Shown here piece after piece: positions 8,925 through 18,702 of a stretch of 64,000 nucleotides of DNA. The notes below the pieces were generated by a model. That model was given only the letters and a program-made list of their open reading frames with translations, was not told where the DNA came from and did not search any database. Origin of the DNA: Pedobacter miscanthi (GTDB lineage Bacteria > Bacteroidota > Bacteroidia > Sphingobacteriales > Sphingobacteriaceae). Position 1 is the stretch's first letter. Every line of letters starts with the position of its first letter. Where the stretch lies: NCBI RefSeq assembly GCF_003315595.1, contig NZ_QNQU01000005.1, forward strand, positions 171,718 through 235,717, given 5' to 3'. Position numbers and translations under genes: made by a program.

Positions 8925-11348
8925 ATGAATACCAATGTAATACAGATACACAAAAACGAATGTATACATTGCCAGGTAGAATCTTCTCTGTCTTTCCGCC
9001 CCCTTGTGGAGTATTTAAAAGGCAGGTTGAAAACAGAAAAATCAGTAAAATCTGAATTTTACAGGTTTTTACTTCAAAAAATTGAAAAAGACGATGTGCT
9101 GCTTGGCAACATCAGTGCCGAAGAATTATCTAAATATAAAGATACCTTAGAATTAATTTTTACCATTCTAACACCTTTAATGGATAACGAAGATGATTTG
9201 TTTTGGGCTTTAAGTACCCCGATTCCTGATCAGATTTTCTTTAGCACCAATGCATTCTATAAATTTTTTAAGGATCACGATCCTAAAAATAAGGTAACAA
9301 AAGATAACGAGCCGATTGAGAAAAAACAGCTTAAATTTATCTATAACGTTATTTTGGGCCGGTTTTATAATTTTACCCCGGTACTGAAAAACGAGATTAT
9401 TTATGCCCATATCAATCCGGAAACAAAGCTTACACAATACTACAATATCCAAACGGATACCAAGTTTGTGGATATTTTGCATAAAGGTGATTTACCTGAG
9501 CTTAATTTCGAAGAACTCGGCAGGCATTTTCAGGGCGAAACCGAACTCGAATATTTGGTAGAACATCTGCCATTAAGTAATTTTCATTTTGAAGGTTTTA
9601 GCATCATCTCCATAACAGATGTTACGCTGCAACATGCCATTGATGGAATCCGTGATGCCCTGGTTGATCACAATTACCAAACCGATGCTTACAAACACGT
9701 TATACATGCTTTAAAAACATTAAGCGGTAATGGTAAGTTAGAATTTGGCTTAATGCCATTTTTAACAGTGAATAACAAACTGGTTTTTGATAACCAGGAG
9801 TTTTCGCAGAGCATGTTGATCAATTCGGCAAAATCTTCCAATCTCGAAGAAGAGGTATTTTATTCGCTGGTAGAAAAATATAAAGAGAACCCGAGGGCAA
9901 TTTTTGTAAGTGCCATTAACGACGATCAGATTAGCAAAGACCCATTTTTGAGGGTTTTAAAAGCTGCCGGGGTTTGTTCTTATTCTGTATTGCCGATTTA
10001 TTACAACAACCAGTTGGCTGGTGTTTTAGAGGTATATTCAGACGAAGAAGTTTTGGTTGATGATAAATTGCTGTCGAGGTTACGTCCTGCAATGCCATTA
10101 ATCGGTCAGCTTTTCCAATACAGTATTGAAGAATTTGATGCCAAAATGGATGAGGTTTTGATGGATAAATTTACTGCCTTGCAACCTTCAGTTCAATGGA
10201 AGTTTAATGAGGCGGTATGGCATTTCCTTCAGAATAAGGGAAACCAGAAAATAAAGGAAATTGAAACAATTACCTTTAAACACATGTATCCGCTATTTGG
10301 TGCCATTGATATCCGTAACTCTACTGTTGAGCGGAACAAGGCCTTAAAAGACGATATGGAGGTGCAGTTAAACAGTTTGATTGATACTTTAAAAGCCATC
10401 CGCAAACATGTTTCGTTGGAACTTACCGATAAGTTATTGTTCAACTGTAAAGACTGGATTAAACGCATCGGCGATTTTGCTTCTTCAAACGAGGAAAATA
10501 AACTGAATGAATTTTTAGAAATGGAAGTTTATCCGTTTTTATCGATCATTAAAGGTAATTATCCGGCAACAGCCGAATTTGTAGAACGTTATTTCGAAGT
10601 AATTGTGCCCGAAACAGGAGCTGCTTTTGCAAACCGTCGTCAGCTGGAAGTTTCCATGCAGCTGATCAATACCGAAGTAAGCCGTTATCTCGAAAAATCG
10701 CAGTCCAATTTACAGGCTTCATACCCTTGTTATTTTGCTAAATTCAGAACCGATGGTGTAGAGTATGATATTTACATCGGTCAGGAAATTGCGCCTGATA
10801 AACCTTTTGATCTGTTATACCTGAAAAATATCCGTTTGTGGCAGTTAACTTCTATGGTTGATATTGCACGGTTATCAAAAGGACTGATCAGCGAGATGCC
10901 ACGTGCATTAGAAACTACACAGTTGATTTTCATCCATTCTAATGCGATTGATATCAGCTTTAGGAATGACGAACGCCGTTTCGATGTGGAAGGTGCTTAT
11001 AACATCCGTTACGAAGTAGTGAAAAAACGTATCGATAAAGTATTGATTAAAGGTACAACCGAACGTTTAACACAGCCCCATAAAATTGCGATGGTTTATT
11101 TCAATCCTGAAGAAGCCAAAGAGTATATGGAGTATATCAAATACATGCAGGTTCAGGGTTATTTAAACGACGATCTAGAGCAATTGGAACTGGATGAATT
11201 ACAGGGCGTTTCTGGCTTGAAAGCGTTAAGGGTTGGCGTAAAATACTTAGATAATAAGACAAGCACCAAACCTGACGCCGCAAAAAAGCTTAAACCTAAA
11301 GAGTTGAAGTCTATCGAAAAAGAAATCGCTAAAGTGTTGCAGCGGTAA
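8925..11348 (+). CDS. Large GAF-domain protein
   Basis: An 807-residue soluble protein without a signal peptide or membrane helix. The N-terminus has a Cys13-x-x-Cys16 pair (NECIHCQVE). A GAF-like ligand-binding fold is recognisable at about residues 290-395, ending in the typical SYSVLPIYYNNQLAGVLEVYS pattern. The remaining ~400 residues are alpha-helical and lysine/glutamate-rich without a recognised domain; no kinase, cyclase or phosphodiesterase output domain is visible. It stands alone between palindromic repeats. It resembles GAF proteins annotated in Sphingobacteriaceae, but I know no assigned function. A cytoplasmic sensor of a small ligand is possible. Confidence 0.7.
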   Translation: MNTNVIQIHKNECIHCQVESSLSFRPLVEYLKGRLKTEKSVKSEFYRFLLQKIEKDDVLLGNISAEELSKYKDTLELIFTILTPLMDNEDDLFWALSTPIPDQIFFSTNAFYKFFKDHDPKNKVTKDNEPIEKKQLKFIYNVILGRFYNFTPVLKNEIIYAHINPETKLTQYYNIQTDTKFVDILHKGDLPELNFEELGRHFQGETELEYLVEHLPLSNFHFEGFSIISITDVTLQHAIDGIRDALVDHNYQTDAYKHVIHALKTLSGNGKLEFGLMPFLTVNNKLVFDNQEFSQSMLINSAKSSNLEEEVFYSLVEKYKENPRAIFVSAINDDQISKDPFLRVLKAAGVCSYSVLPIYYNNQLAGVLEVYSDEEVLVDDKLLSRLRPAMPLIGQLFQYSIEEFDAKMDEVLMDKFTALQPSVQWKFNEAVWHFLQNKGNQKIKEIETITFKHMYPLFGAIDIRNSTVERNKALKDDMEVQLNSLIDTLKAIRKHVSLELTDKLLFNCKDWIKRIGDFASSNEENKLNEFLEMEVYPFLSIIKGNYPATAEFVERYFEVIVPETGAAFANRRQLEVSMQLINTEVSRYLEKSQSNLQASYPCYFAKFRTDGVEYDIYIGQEIAPDKPFDLLYLKNIRLWQLTSMVDIARLSKGLISEMPRALETTQLIFIHSNAIDISFRNDERRFDVEGAYNIRYEVVKKRIDKVLIKGTTERLTQPHKIAMVYFNPEEAKEYMEYIKYMQVQGYLNDDLEQLELDELQGVSGLKALRVGVKYLDNKTSTKPDAAKKLKPKELKSIEKEIAKVLQR

Positions 11349-11390
11349 TAATTCACAAGATCCGTGATTATAAGCGGAGCACCTCCTTTG

Positions 11391-11550
11391 CCGTCATTTC
11401 GAGCGGAGTGCAATGAAGTCGAGAAATCTGTGTAGATAGATCTCTCTATTTCGCTGCGCTTCAACCGAGATGACGGCTTTTTTGTTATTTGTCAATCCTG
11501 AGCGTAGTCGAAGGATCTCCGCTCCGCGATGCTCCGGTCGAGATGACGGA
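11391..11550. repeat. Two adjacent dispersed palindromic repeats
   Basis: The first copy (11391-11476) is bounded by CCGTCATTTCGAGCGGAG and CCGAGATGACGGC. The second (11491-11550) starts GTCAATCCTGAGCGTAGTCG, a 'TGAGCG..GAAGGATCT' variant, and ends GGTCGAGATGACGG. The remaining bases up to the sigma-factor start (11551-11708) are AT-rich with no gene seen. Confidence 0.8.
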
Positions 11551-11708
11551 ATTTCATTGAGGAGTAAACAAAATGGATTTACATTCCATAATCCATCTCA
11601 CATTTTCCATAAAAAGAACCTAAATACCCTCACTATATTTCTTTTTGCCAAGTTTTAAATTAATTTTACAATAGAATTCCTTATCAATCATCCTTATTTT
11701 TAATAAAA

Positions 11709-12269
11709 TTGGCAGAATACTCTGATATAGCCTCATTTGAGAACTTGTTTAAGAAACATTACAAGTTTTTAGTGTTGGTGGCCTATCAGATCGTTAAAGA
11801 TGAGGCAGCTGCCGAAGATATTGTTCAGGATTTTTTTATCAGTTTCTGGAACAGGCGAAACGATATCCAGATCGAAACCTCATTTCAATCGTACGCTACC
11901 CGCGCTGTTAAAAATCTTTCACTAAGTTTTCTTAAAAAAATGCCCGATGCGGTAGAACTAACTGAGCAAACTCCGTTGGCCGTTCAAACCGATTATTTGG
12001 AAGAAGAGGAAGCTTTATTATTAAAAGAAACTGCTGATGAAAAGGTATTGGGCCTGGTTAATCTTTTGCCCGATGAGCGCAAAAAAGTATTTCTGCAATA
12101 TGTGGTGGATGGTTTGAGTTATGCCGCCATTGCAGAAGCCAATAACATATCCGTTAATACCGTTAAAACCCAAATGAAAAGGGCTTATGCTTTCTTAAAA
12201 GCTAAAGCTGCCGAAGATCCCCTTTCGGTAATTTTCATTGCCATTTTGCTGGGTAAAGGAAAATTCTAA
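11709..12269 (+). CDS. ECF RNA polymerase sigma factor (FecI-like, Bacteroides expansion family)
   Basis: A 186-residue ECF sigma factor. Region 2 is clear (LFKKHYKFLVLVAYQI, then EDIVQDFFISFWNRR), as is region 4 with its helix-turn-helix (LSYAAIAEANNISVNTVKTQMKRA). The only sensible start is TTG at 11709; no ATG lies upstream in frame close to the conserved sequence. The gene is followed by a FecR-type anti-sigma factor and a SusC receptor with an STN domain, the standard cell-surface signalling order. It therefore most likely drives transcription of the 12390-24182 cluster when the receptor is occupied. The family is very sure; the target promoter is inferred. Confidence 0.92.
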   Translation: MAEYSDIASFENLFKKHYKFLVLVAYQIVKDEAAAEDIVQDFFISFWNRRNDIQIETSFQSYATRAVKNLSLSFLKKMPDAVELTEQTPLAVQTDYLEEEEALLLKETADEKVLGLVNLLPDERKKVFLQYVVDGLSYAAIAEANNISVNTVKTQMKRAYAFLKAKAAEDPLSVIFIAILLGKGKF

Positions 12270-12389
12270 TCAAAATATAAAATTTATTTTATTGATAATC
12301 AGTTTGTTGAAAATTATTTAATAATTTTTTAATACTGCTGTCACCCTAAATTAACACAAGTTGTACTATATATTAATCTATCTAAGAAA

Positions 12390-13541
12390 ATGAACGCAGC
12401 AGAAAACCACTGGATTAAAGTGATCCAACAGTTAAACAATAACGAATTGCCCGATCAGCAATCGCTTGAACAACTGAGTGATGAAGAAAAAGAACTGATT
12501 GAAGCTCTACAGGCAGATCAGCTGATTGCAGGTGCAAACCGTTTGCTTACTCAGTTAAATACAGATACGGCATGGAATAAAATGCAGACCAATTTAAAAG
12601 TGAAAAAGGTAAAACTGTTTCCAAATTTATTAAGATATGCTGCGGCGATTTTATTACCGATATTGATTTTGGCTGGCGGGGTTTTCTATTACATCAAGAA
12701 TAGCGAACCGGTGGCACTCGATTTAGCAAAGCTGGAACCAACTGATCATAACAGGGCTACCTTGGTTTTATCTGATGGCCGCTCGGTTGAACTTTCGGAG
12801 GCTGGTCAGAAATTAGCGGAGGTTGCCGGAACGAGTATAACCAATAAAGGCAAAACATTATTGAGTTACAAACAGAATGGAGCCGCCGGGGGGGCACAGG
12901 TTTATAACAAACTGATTATCCCACGGGGCGCAGAATATAAACTGGCATTAGCCGATGGAACGATGATAACGATTAATTCGGCTTCGGTACTCCGTTTCCC
13001 GGTAAATATTAATGCGGCAAACTTACGTGAGGTATATTTAGAAAAAGGAGAGGCTTATTTTCAGGTGGCCAAAAATCCCGATAAACCTTTTATTGTGCAT
13101 GCCAGTGATATGGATGTAAAAGTGCTGGGAACAACCTTCAACGTAAATACTTACACCCAAAGCACACGTACCACTTTGGTTGAGGGCAAGGTTGAAGCTA
13201 AATCGGCCAATCAAAGTACCGTTTTAGCACCTAAGCAACAGGCTACATTTAACACACAAACTAATGCCTTAACCAAAACAGATGTTGATGTGCTACCATA
13301 CATAGCCTGGGCAAATGGAAAAATTGTGTTCGAAGAGGCTACACTTGATGAGGTAATGGAGCAATTAAGCCTGTGGTACGATTACGATGTGGTATTCCAG
13401 TCCGATAAAATTAAAAAGGTTCATTTTTCAGGAGAAATTGAAAGATACAGTGATATAAAAGTAATACTAAACATTATCGAACAAACAGGTGGTGTGAAGT
13501 TCAGCATTAAAAACAGGAGGATATATGTAGATCAGCGTTAA
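12390..13541 (+). CDS. FecR-family anti-sigma factor
   Basis: A 383-residue protein with a cytoplasmic N-terminus (~1-80), one membrane helix at about 86-106 (AAAILLPILILAGGVFYYI) and a periplasmic FecR domain. The FecR signatures are RGAEYKLALADGTMITINSAS, FPVN, EKGEAYFQVAKNPDKPFIVHA and VLGTTFNVNTY. The final ~70 residues form the DUF4974 (STN-like) C-terminal domain (VFEEATLDEVMEQLSLWYDYDV). It receives the signal from the STN domain of the TonB-dependent receptor encoded next and releases the ECF sigma factor encoded before it. The ORF starts 120 bases after the sigma factor in an AT-rich gap. Confidence 0.93.
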   Translation: MNAAENHWIKVIQQLNNNELPDQQSLEQLSDEEKELIEALQADQLIAGANRLLTQLNTDTAWNKMQTNLKVKKVKLFPNLLRYAAAILLPILILAGGVFYYIKNSEPVALDLAKLEPTDHNRATLVLSDGRSVELSEAGQKLAEVAGTSITNKGKTLLSYKQNGAAGGAQVYNKLIIPRGAEYKLALADGTMITINSASVLRFPVNINAANLREVYLEKGEAYFQVAKNPDKPFIVHASDMDVKVLGTTFNVNTYTQSTRTTLVEGKVEAKSANQSTVLAPKQQATFNTQTNALTKTDVDVLPYIAWANGKIVFEEATLDEVMEQLSLWYDYDVVFQSDKIKKVHFSGEIERYSDIKVILNIIEQTGGVKFSIKNRRIYVDQR

Positions 13542-13597
13542 ACACGACATCTAACCAACCAAAATCAAAAAAAATCAACCAACTATTTCAAAACTAA

Positions 13598-16500
13598 ATG
13601 AAAAAATATTTACAAGATTATTTTTCGCCTCAACTGTGCTTTTTAACCAGGGTTTTAAGTATAAGCATTTGTGCGATGATAATTTTCAGTTCATCCCTGT
13701 GGGCACAAACCCAAACCAATATCAGCATCAGCGTTAAAAATGTAAAACTGTCTGATGCTGTTAAACAGGTAAGCAGACAGGCAAAAATGCAGTTCTTTTA
13801 CAATGCCGATCAATTGGATAAAAACCCAAGGGTAACGGTATCATTAAAAAATAAAAGTTTAAGCGTAATATTAAATGCCCTTTTAAACGGAACAGATATC
13901 ACTTTTGTAATCGATAAAGATGTAGTAATCCTGAAAACCAAAGCGGTTTCATCATCAGGTGGGCCGTCACTTTCGCAGAAAAAGATCAGGCTTACCGGTA
14001 AAATTACCGACGATAAAAACAATGCCATTCCTGGAGCTTCCATTCAGGAGATAGGCCAACAGAATGCGACTTCAACTGATGGAAATGGAAATTACGTACT
14101 TCTGGTTAACGATAATAGTTCTATCAGGTATCAATATATAGGATATAAACCAATCATTAAAGCGGTAAATACTACTAATGATGTTTTGGTTTTTAATATC
14201 CAGCTGGAGGAATCCACTCAAGGGCTTGATGATGTAGTGGTTACTGGATACCAGAATATCGCCAAAAGAGATTTTGTAGGCTCTATTTCTTCTGTAAAAA
14301 TGGAAGACATTAAAGTTGCCGGAACCAATCAGATCGATAAATTACTGCAGGGGCAGTTGCCGGGCGTTGCAGTTACCAATACTTCTGGTTTGGTAGGTTC
14401 GAAACCAAGGGTAAGGGTTCGGGGTACGTCGACATTATTGGGCAGCCAGGAGCCGGTTTGGGTAGTAGATGGTATTATTCAGGAAGATCCGGTCCCGTTT
14501 GATTATCAACAGCTTAACTCTTTAACTCCGGGTACTTCTGATGACGCCATTAAAAATTTGGTAGGAAGTACTGTGGCTTTTTTAAATGTTGATGACATTC
14601 AGGATATTACTGTGCTTAAAGATGCTGCATCTACTGCGATTTATGGTGTAAAAGCAGCTAATGGTGTAATTGTAATCACAACCAAAAAAGGTAAAGTTGG
14701 GAAAACGGCTGTAAACTATACCACAAACTTTACTACTTCAGCCAGGCCAAATTATGGTCAGTTTAATTTAATGAACTCAAAAGAACGGATTGATGTTTCT
14801 AGAGAGATTTATGCAAAGGGTTTACAGTTTGAGGTAACTCCAGACCCCGTTTCGTACGAAGGTTTATCTGCCGATTTATTTGATAAAAAGATTACCCAGG
14901 AGCAGTTTGTGGCAGGCGTAAATAAACTTGAAACCAATAATACAGATTGGTTCGATCTGTTATTTCAGGCACCAATTAGCCAAACACACAGCTTAAGCCT
15001 GTCGGGCGGATCAGATAAAACTACCTATTATAGCTCAATAGGTGTTTTAAATGATAGGGGAAATACAAAAGGTAACGAACAAACACGGTATACAGCTTCG
15101 ATTAACATCAATAGCACACTTACCAATAATCTTAAAGTGGGTTTTAAATTAAACGGAGCAAAAAGTACCACTGATGGATTTTATGGGGTAGATCCGTTTA
15201 ACTATGCATATAATACGAGTAGAACAATTCCTGCTTATGGAAACGATGGTCTGCCATATTTTTACACCAGTCCGAATACTGGTGCAGGCGCTTTTAAATA
15301 CAATGTGTTAAATGAACTGGCAGAAAGCGGTAATACCAATAAGCTTACCACCATCAATGCATCTGCTAATATTGAATATAAATTTTTAAAGCTATTTACC
15401 TTTCAGTCATTATTGGGCTATGGTTACAACCAAGCCAATGGTGCTACGTATGCAACCGAGCGTACAAACGCAATTACACAGCTACGTGGGTACGAATATG
15501 GAACAGCAGTTCCTAATTCGATTGATTATCAGGCATCGCGACTGCCAGTTGGTGGAGTTTATAATTCCTTTTCGGTTAACAACCAAACCACTACTTTTAG
15601 AAACACCCTCGCATTTAATAAAAGTTTAAGGGGAAATAAAGATGGTTTGAACATCATGGTTGGGCAGGAAATCAGGAGTTCGAAATATGATGGTTTAAAG
15701 CAGTTAAATTATGGTTACATGCCCGATAGGGGGCAGTCTTTTGCGCAGCTGCCACCAACTGTTGTCAATACCGGCGTTACTTTTGTAAATGGCTTATTGC
15801 AAAATACCATTCCAACCATTACCGATAGAATTTCTAATTATGTTTCTTATTTTGGTACAGCAACCTATAATTTTAACCAAAAATATGTTGTAAATGCCAA
15901 TATCCGTACTGATGCATCAAACCGTTTCGGACAGTATGCCAACCACAGGTTTTTGCCTGTTTGGTCTGTTGGTGGTAAATGGAACATTGCTGAAGAAAGT
16001 TTTCTGGATAATGTACATTGGTTAAATCAACTTTCTGCCCGAGTTAGTTTTGGTTTTCAGGGTAATGTTGCAGAAAATTTTAGTCCTGATATCATTGCAC
16101 AGATTCCAACTGGTGCAGCCTCAGTAAACCCAATTTCCGGCGATCCGGTATTATTGATAAAAAGTTTGGCCTACAAGGATCTTCGCTGGGAAAGAAACAG
16201 AACTTTAAACCTTGGTTTAGACTTTGCTTTCTTCAAAAACCGGATTTCAGGTAGTGTAGAGTATTTCAAAAAAGCAGGTTTCGACGTAATTGTTCAAAAA
16301 ACGATCCCTTTAGAGTATGGCCTGTTAACCATGCCGGTTAATGGGGGAGATATTACCAATAGAGGTTTTGAATTTACCATAAATGTATTCCCTGTAAAAA
16401 CGAAAAATTTTGACTGGAGCCTTAATTTTAATACGGCGAAAGTAATTAACAATGTCCAGGAATCAGGAGCAATATCATTAACCAACTGGCAAGCTGCGGT

Positions 16501-17215
16501 ATCGGGCGGATTATATAAAAAAGGGGCTCCGGCAACCGCAATCTGGTCGTTTGATTTCTCTGGTTTAGATCCTCAAACTGGTAGACCAATGTTTAATGGC
16601 TTAAATGTAGCCACAAATCCGGAAGCAGCTACCGATGTAACCAAAGCTTTGGTTTATTCAGGACAGATAGATCCAAAGTTTACCGGAGGTTTGGGTAACA
16701 ATTTCCGTTATAAATCATTTACTTTAAATACATTTCTTTACATCAGTACCGGTAACGTTAAAAGGTTAGCACCGCTTTATACTTCTGTGCGTGCCACTAC
16801 CTCTGCTCCATATCCATTTCAAAACTTATCAGCAGAGTTAAATAACCGCTGGCGTAACCCTGGTGATGAGGCTTTCACCGTAATCCCGTCATTACCAACC
16901 GCTAATTCTACTGCCCTGAACCAAATTCCGGTCCCGGGCTCTACAGGAACATTTTCTCCATATCAGTTGTACGATTATTCAAGTACCAGAATTGTTGATG
17001 CAAGTTTTGTACGCCTCAGAAATTTAGCTTTCGGTTATATCGTTCCATCCGATAAAATTAAAAAGACCGGTTTAAAATCGTGTCAGATTCAGGCCTCAGT
17101 AACCAATCTGTTTTACATTGCCGATAAAAGGCTTAACGGTCAGGATCCTGAAGTAAACGGAAACAGTTTACCTATTCCGCGTACTTATTCTTTATCACTA
17201 AACATTGGTATATAA
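13598..17215 (+). CDS. SusC/RagA TonB-dependent outer-membrane receptor with STN signalling domain
   Basis: A 1205-residue receptor. A signal peptide (to about residue 36, SSSLWAQ) is followed by an STN secretin/TonB short N-terminal domain (~45-112, contacting FecR), a carboxypeptidase-regulatory-like beta-sandwich (~132-205, LTGKITDDKNNAIPGAS) and the plug. The plug carries the SusC signature LQGQLPGVAVTNTSG, RVRVRGTS and WVVDGI, then TVLKDAASTAIYGVKAANGV. The remainder is the 22-stranded barrel. It imports ligand using TonB energy; the STN domain makes it a signal transducer as well. The SusD partner follows within ten bases. The downstream genes are proteases rather than glycosidases, so peptide rather than glycan is the more likely ligand (inference). 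Confidence 0.96.
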   Translation: MKKYLQDYFSPQLCFLTRVLSISICAMIIFSSSLWAQTQTNISISVKNVKLSDAVKQVSRQAKMQFFYNADQLDKNPRVTVSLKNKSLSVILNALLNGTDITFVIDKDVVILKTKAVSSSGGPSLSQKKIRLTGKITDDKNNAIPGASIQEIGQQNATSTDGNGNYVLLVNDNSSIRYQYIGYKPIIKAVNTTNDVLVFNIQLEESTQGLDDVVVTGYQNIAKRDFVGSISSVKMEDIKVAGTNQIDKLLQGQLPGVAVTNTSGLVGSKPRVRVRGTSTLLGSQEPVWVVDGIIQEDPVPFDYQQLNSLTPGTSDDAIKNLVGSTVAFLNVDDIQDITVLKDAASTAIYGVKAANGVIVITTKKGKVGKTAVNYTTNFTTSARPNYGQFNLMNSKERIDVSREIYAKGLQFEVTPDPVSYEGLSADLFDKKITQEQFVAGVNKLETNNTDWFDLLFQAPISQTHSLSLSGGSDKTTYYSSIGVLNDRGNTKGNEQTRYTASININSTLTNNLKVGFKLNGAKSTTDGFYGVDPFNYAYNTSRTIPAYGNDGLPYFYTSPNTGAGAFKYNVLNELAESGNTNKLTTINASANIEYKFLKLFTFQSLLGYGYNQANGATYATERTNAITQLRGYEYGTAVPNSIDYQASRLPVGGVYNSFSVNNQTTTFRNTLAFNKSLRGNKDGLNIMVGQEIRSSKYDGLKQLNYGYMPDRGQSFAQLPPTVVNTGVTFVNGLLQNTIPTITDRISNYVSYFGTATYNFNQKYVVNANIRTDASNRFGQYANHRFLPVWSVGGKWNIAEESFLDNVHWLNQLSARVSFGFQGNVAENFSPDIIAQIPTGAASVNPISGDPVLLIKSLAYKDLRWERNRTLNLGLDFAFFKNRISGSVEYFKKAGFDVIVQKTIPLEYGLLTMPVNGGDITNRGFEFTINVFPVKTKNFDWSLNFNTAKVINNVQESGAISLTNWQAAVSGGLYKKGAPATAIWSFDFSGLDPQTGRPMFNGLNVATNPEAATDVTKALVYSGQIDPKFTGGLGNNFRYKSFTLNTFLYISTGNVKRLAPLYTSVRATTSAPYPFQNLSAELNNRWRNPGDEAFTVIPSLPTANSTALNQIPVPGSTGTFSPYQLYDYSSTRIVDASFVRLRNLAFGYIVPSDKIKKTGLKSCQIQASVTNLFYIADKRLNGQDPEVNGNSLPIPRTYSLSLNIGI

Positions 17216-17225
17216 CAAGCAGATT

Positions 17226-18686
17226 ATGAAAAGATATTTAAAATACATTGCCCTTATTTGCTTATCAATAAGCGCATTATCCTGCAAGAAAGGTTTTTTG
17301 GAAGAAAGTAGCCAGGACCTTGTCAGGCCAACAACAACTGCAGCTTTAAACCAGATAATGACCGGAGAGGCCTATCCCTTAAATTCGGTAATAACTGAGT
17401 TTACAGATCTGCTTACAGATGATATTCAGTCGGAGTATAATGCCAATGCCACCGTTGTTTCTGCTTTGAATAAATATGCACCTGCATTTACCTGGCAAAA
17501 AAACATGATCGACAGGTTGCTCGAAAATTCGGCAAACAGTTCAAATATCTGGTTTAATTACTATGCGCGCATTAAAGGCTGCAATGTAGTACTTGATTAC
17601 GTTGATGAGGTTACAGGCACAGAAACGGAGAAACAAAATCTTAGGGGGCAGGCGCTTGCATTACGTTCTTTTTATTACCTCATGCTGGTAAATTATTTTG
17701 GAAAGCCTTATTATGGTACAAATGTTAATCCAGAAACAGATTTAGGCGTTCCATTGATTTTAACTGCTGCTGTTACCGATACTCCTGTTGGAAGATCGAC
17801 CGTTAAGGAGGTTTATGCACAAATTGAAAAAGATTTATTAGAGGCGATTCCGCTTCTGGATGCTGCAGGTTCAGGAAATCACATTTATAAATTTAATGGA
17901 ATATCGGCGAGATTCCTCTTATCGCGTGTTTACCTCTACATGGGCAACTGGGATGCAAGCATTCGTTATGCCGATGCTACACTGCAAAAGAAATCTTCAT
18001 TAAAGCAAATGAATGAGATTACCGCGGCAACTTTTGGTATTTCGTCGGCGGTTTCCTCTCCCGAAGTGATCTGGGGTTATGGTTTTAATGCTGAACTTTC
18101 CAATATGCCATTCGGTGGCGGACAGTCTGTAGCTAAAGCAGCATATTTTATCTCTGATGATTTGGGCAACACTTATGCCAGTAGCGATTTAAGATTAAAA
18201 TATAGCTTTACCAGCATCGGTTATATCACTACAACGCTTAATACTTATAAAGGCAGATCAGCTAAATATGTGGCAGGAAACACCAATGGAAAAGCATTTA
18301 GAACAGCAGAAGTTTATTTAAACCGTGCCGAAGCTTACATTCAAAAAGCAATAGCCGGAGATGGATCAGCAGTAAGCAAAGCCCTGGCTGATATTAATTT
18401 ATTGCGGTTAAACAGGATTACAACAGCAGCTTATACACCTCTTACCATAAGCGACCCGCAGGAGCTTTATACTTTTTATAAAGCCGAGCGAAGAAGAGAA
18501 TTGTGTTTAGAAGATAGCCGATGGTTCGATTTACGACGTTGGGGGATGCCTGAGTTAAAGCATACCATTCAGCTCAGTGCAGGTACACCGCAAGTAGAAA
18601 CGTTACAGCACAATGATAGCCGTTATACTTTAGCCATTCCGACTGAAGCGCTCAGCAGAAATGCCAATCTGATTCAAAATCCTTAA
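17226..18686 (+). CDS. SusD/RagB nutrient-binding surface lipoprotein
   Basis: Surface lipoprotein that caps the SusC barrel and binds the substrate. I chose the ATG at 17226: it begins a proper lipoprotein signal (Cys20 in LSISALSC), whereas the longer frame starting at 17205 overlaps susC and adds a charged leader. SusD hallmarks are present: the TPR-like helices with NVVLDYVDEV and LRGQALALRSFYYLMLVNYFGKPYY, the RAEAYIQKA helix, and the C-terminal ERRRELCLEDSRWFDLRRWG motif. The length (486 residues) is normal. It follows susC by ten bases. Confidence 0.95.
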   Translation: MKRYLKYIALICLSISALSCKKGFLEESSQDLVRPTTTAALNQIMTGEAYPLNSVITEFTDLLTDDIQSEYNANATVVSALNKYAPAFTWQKNMIDRLLENSANSSNIWFNYYARIKGCNVVLDYVDEVTGTETEKQNLRGQALALRSFYYLMLVNYFGKPYYGTNVNPETDLGVPLILTAAVTDTPVGRSTVKEVYAQIEKDLLEAIPLLDAAGSGNHIYKFNGISARFLLSRVYLYMGNWDASIRYADATLQKKSSLKQMNEITAATFGISSAVSSPEVIWGYGFNAELSNMPFGGGQSVAKAAYFISDDLGNTYASSDLRLKYSFTSIGYITTTLNTYKGRSAKYVAGNTNGKAFRTAEVYLNRAEAYIQKAIAGDGSAVSKALADINLLRLNRITTAAYTPLTISDPQELYTFYKAERRRELCLEDSRWFDLRRWGMPELKHTIQLSAGTPQVETLQHNDSRYTLAIPTEALSRNANLIQNP

Positions 18687-18702
18687 TCTTAAATCCAAAA
18701 AC

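Noticed and set aside
11470..11658. A 62-codon frame after the GAF gene
   Set aside because: It runs through two palindromic repeats; such frames arise in every copy of the family.
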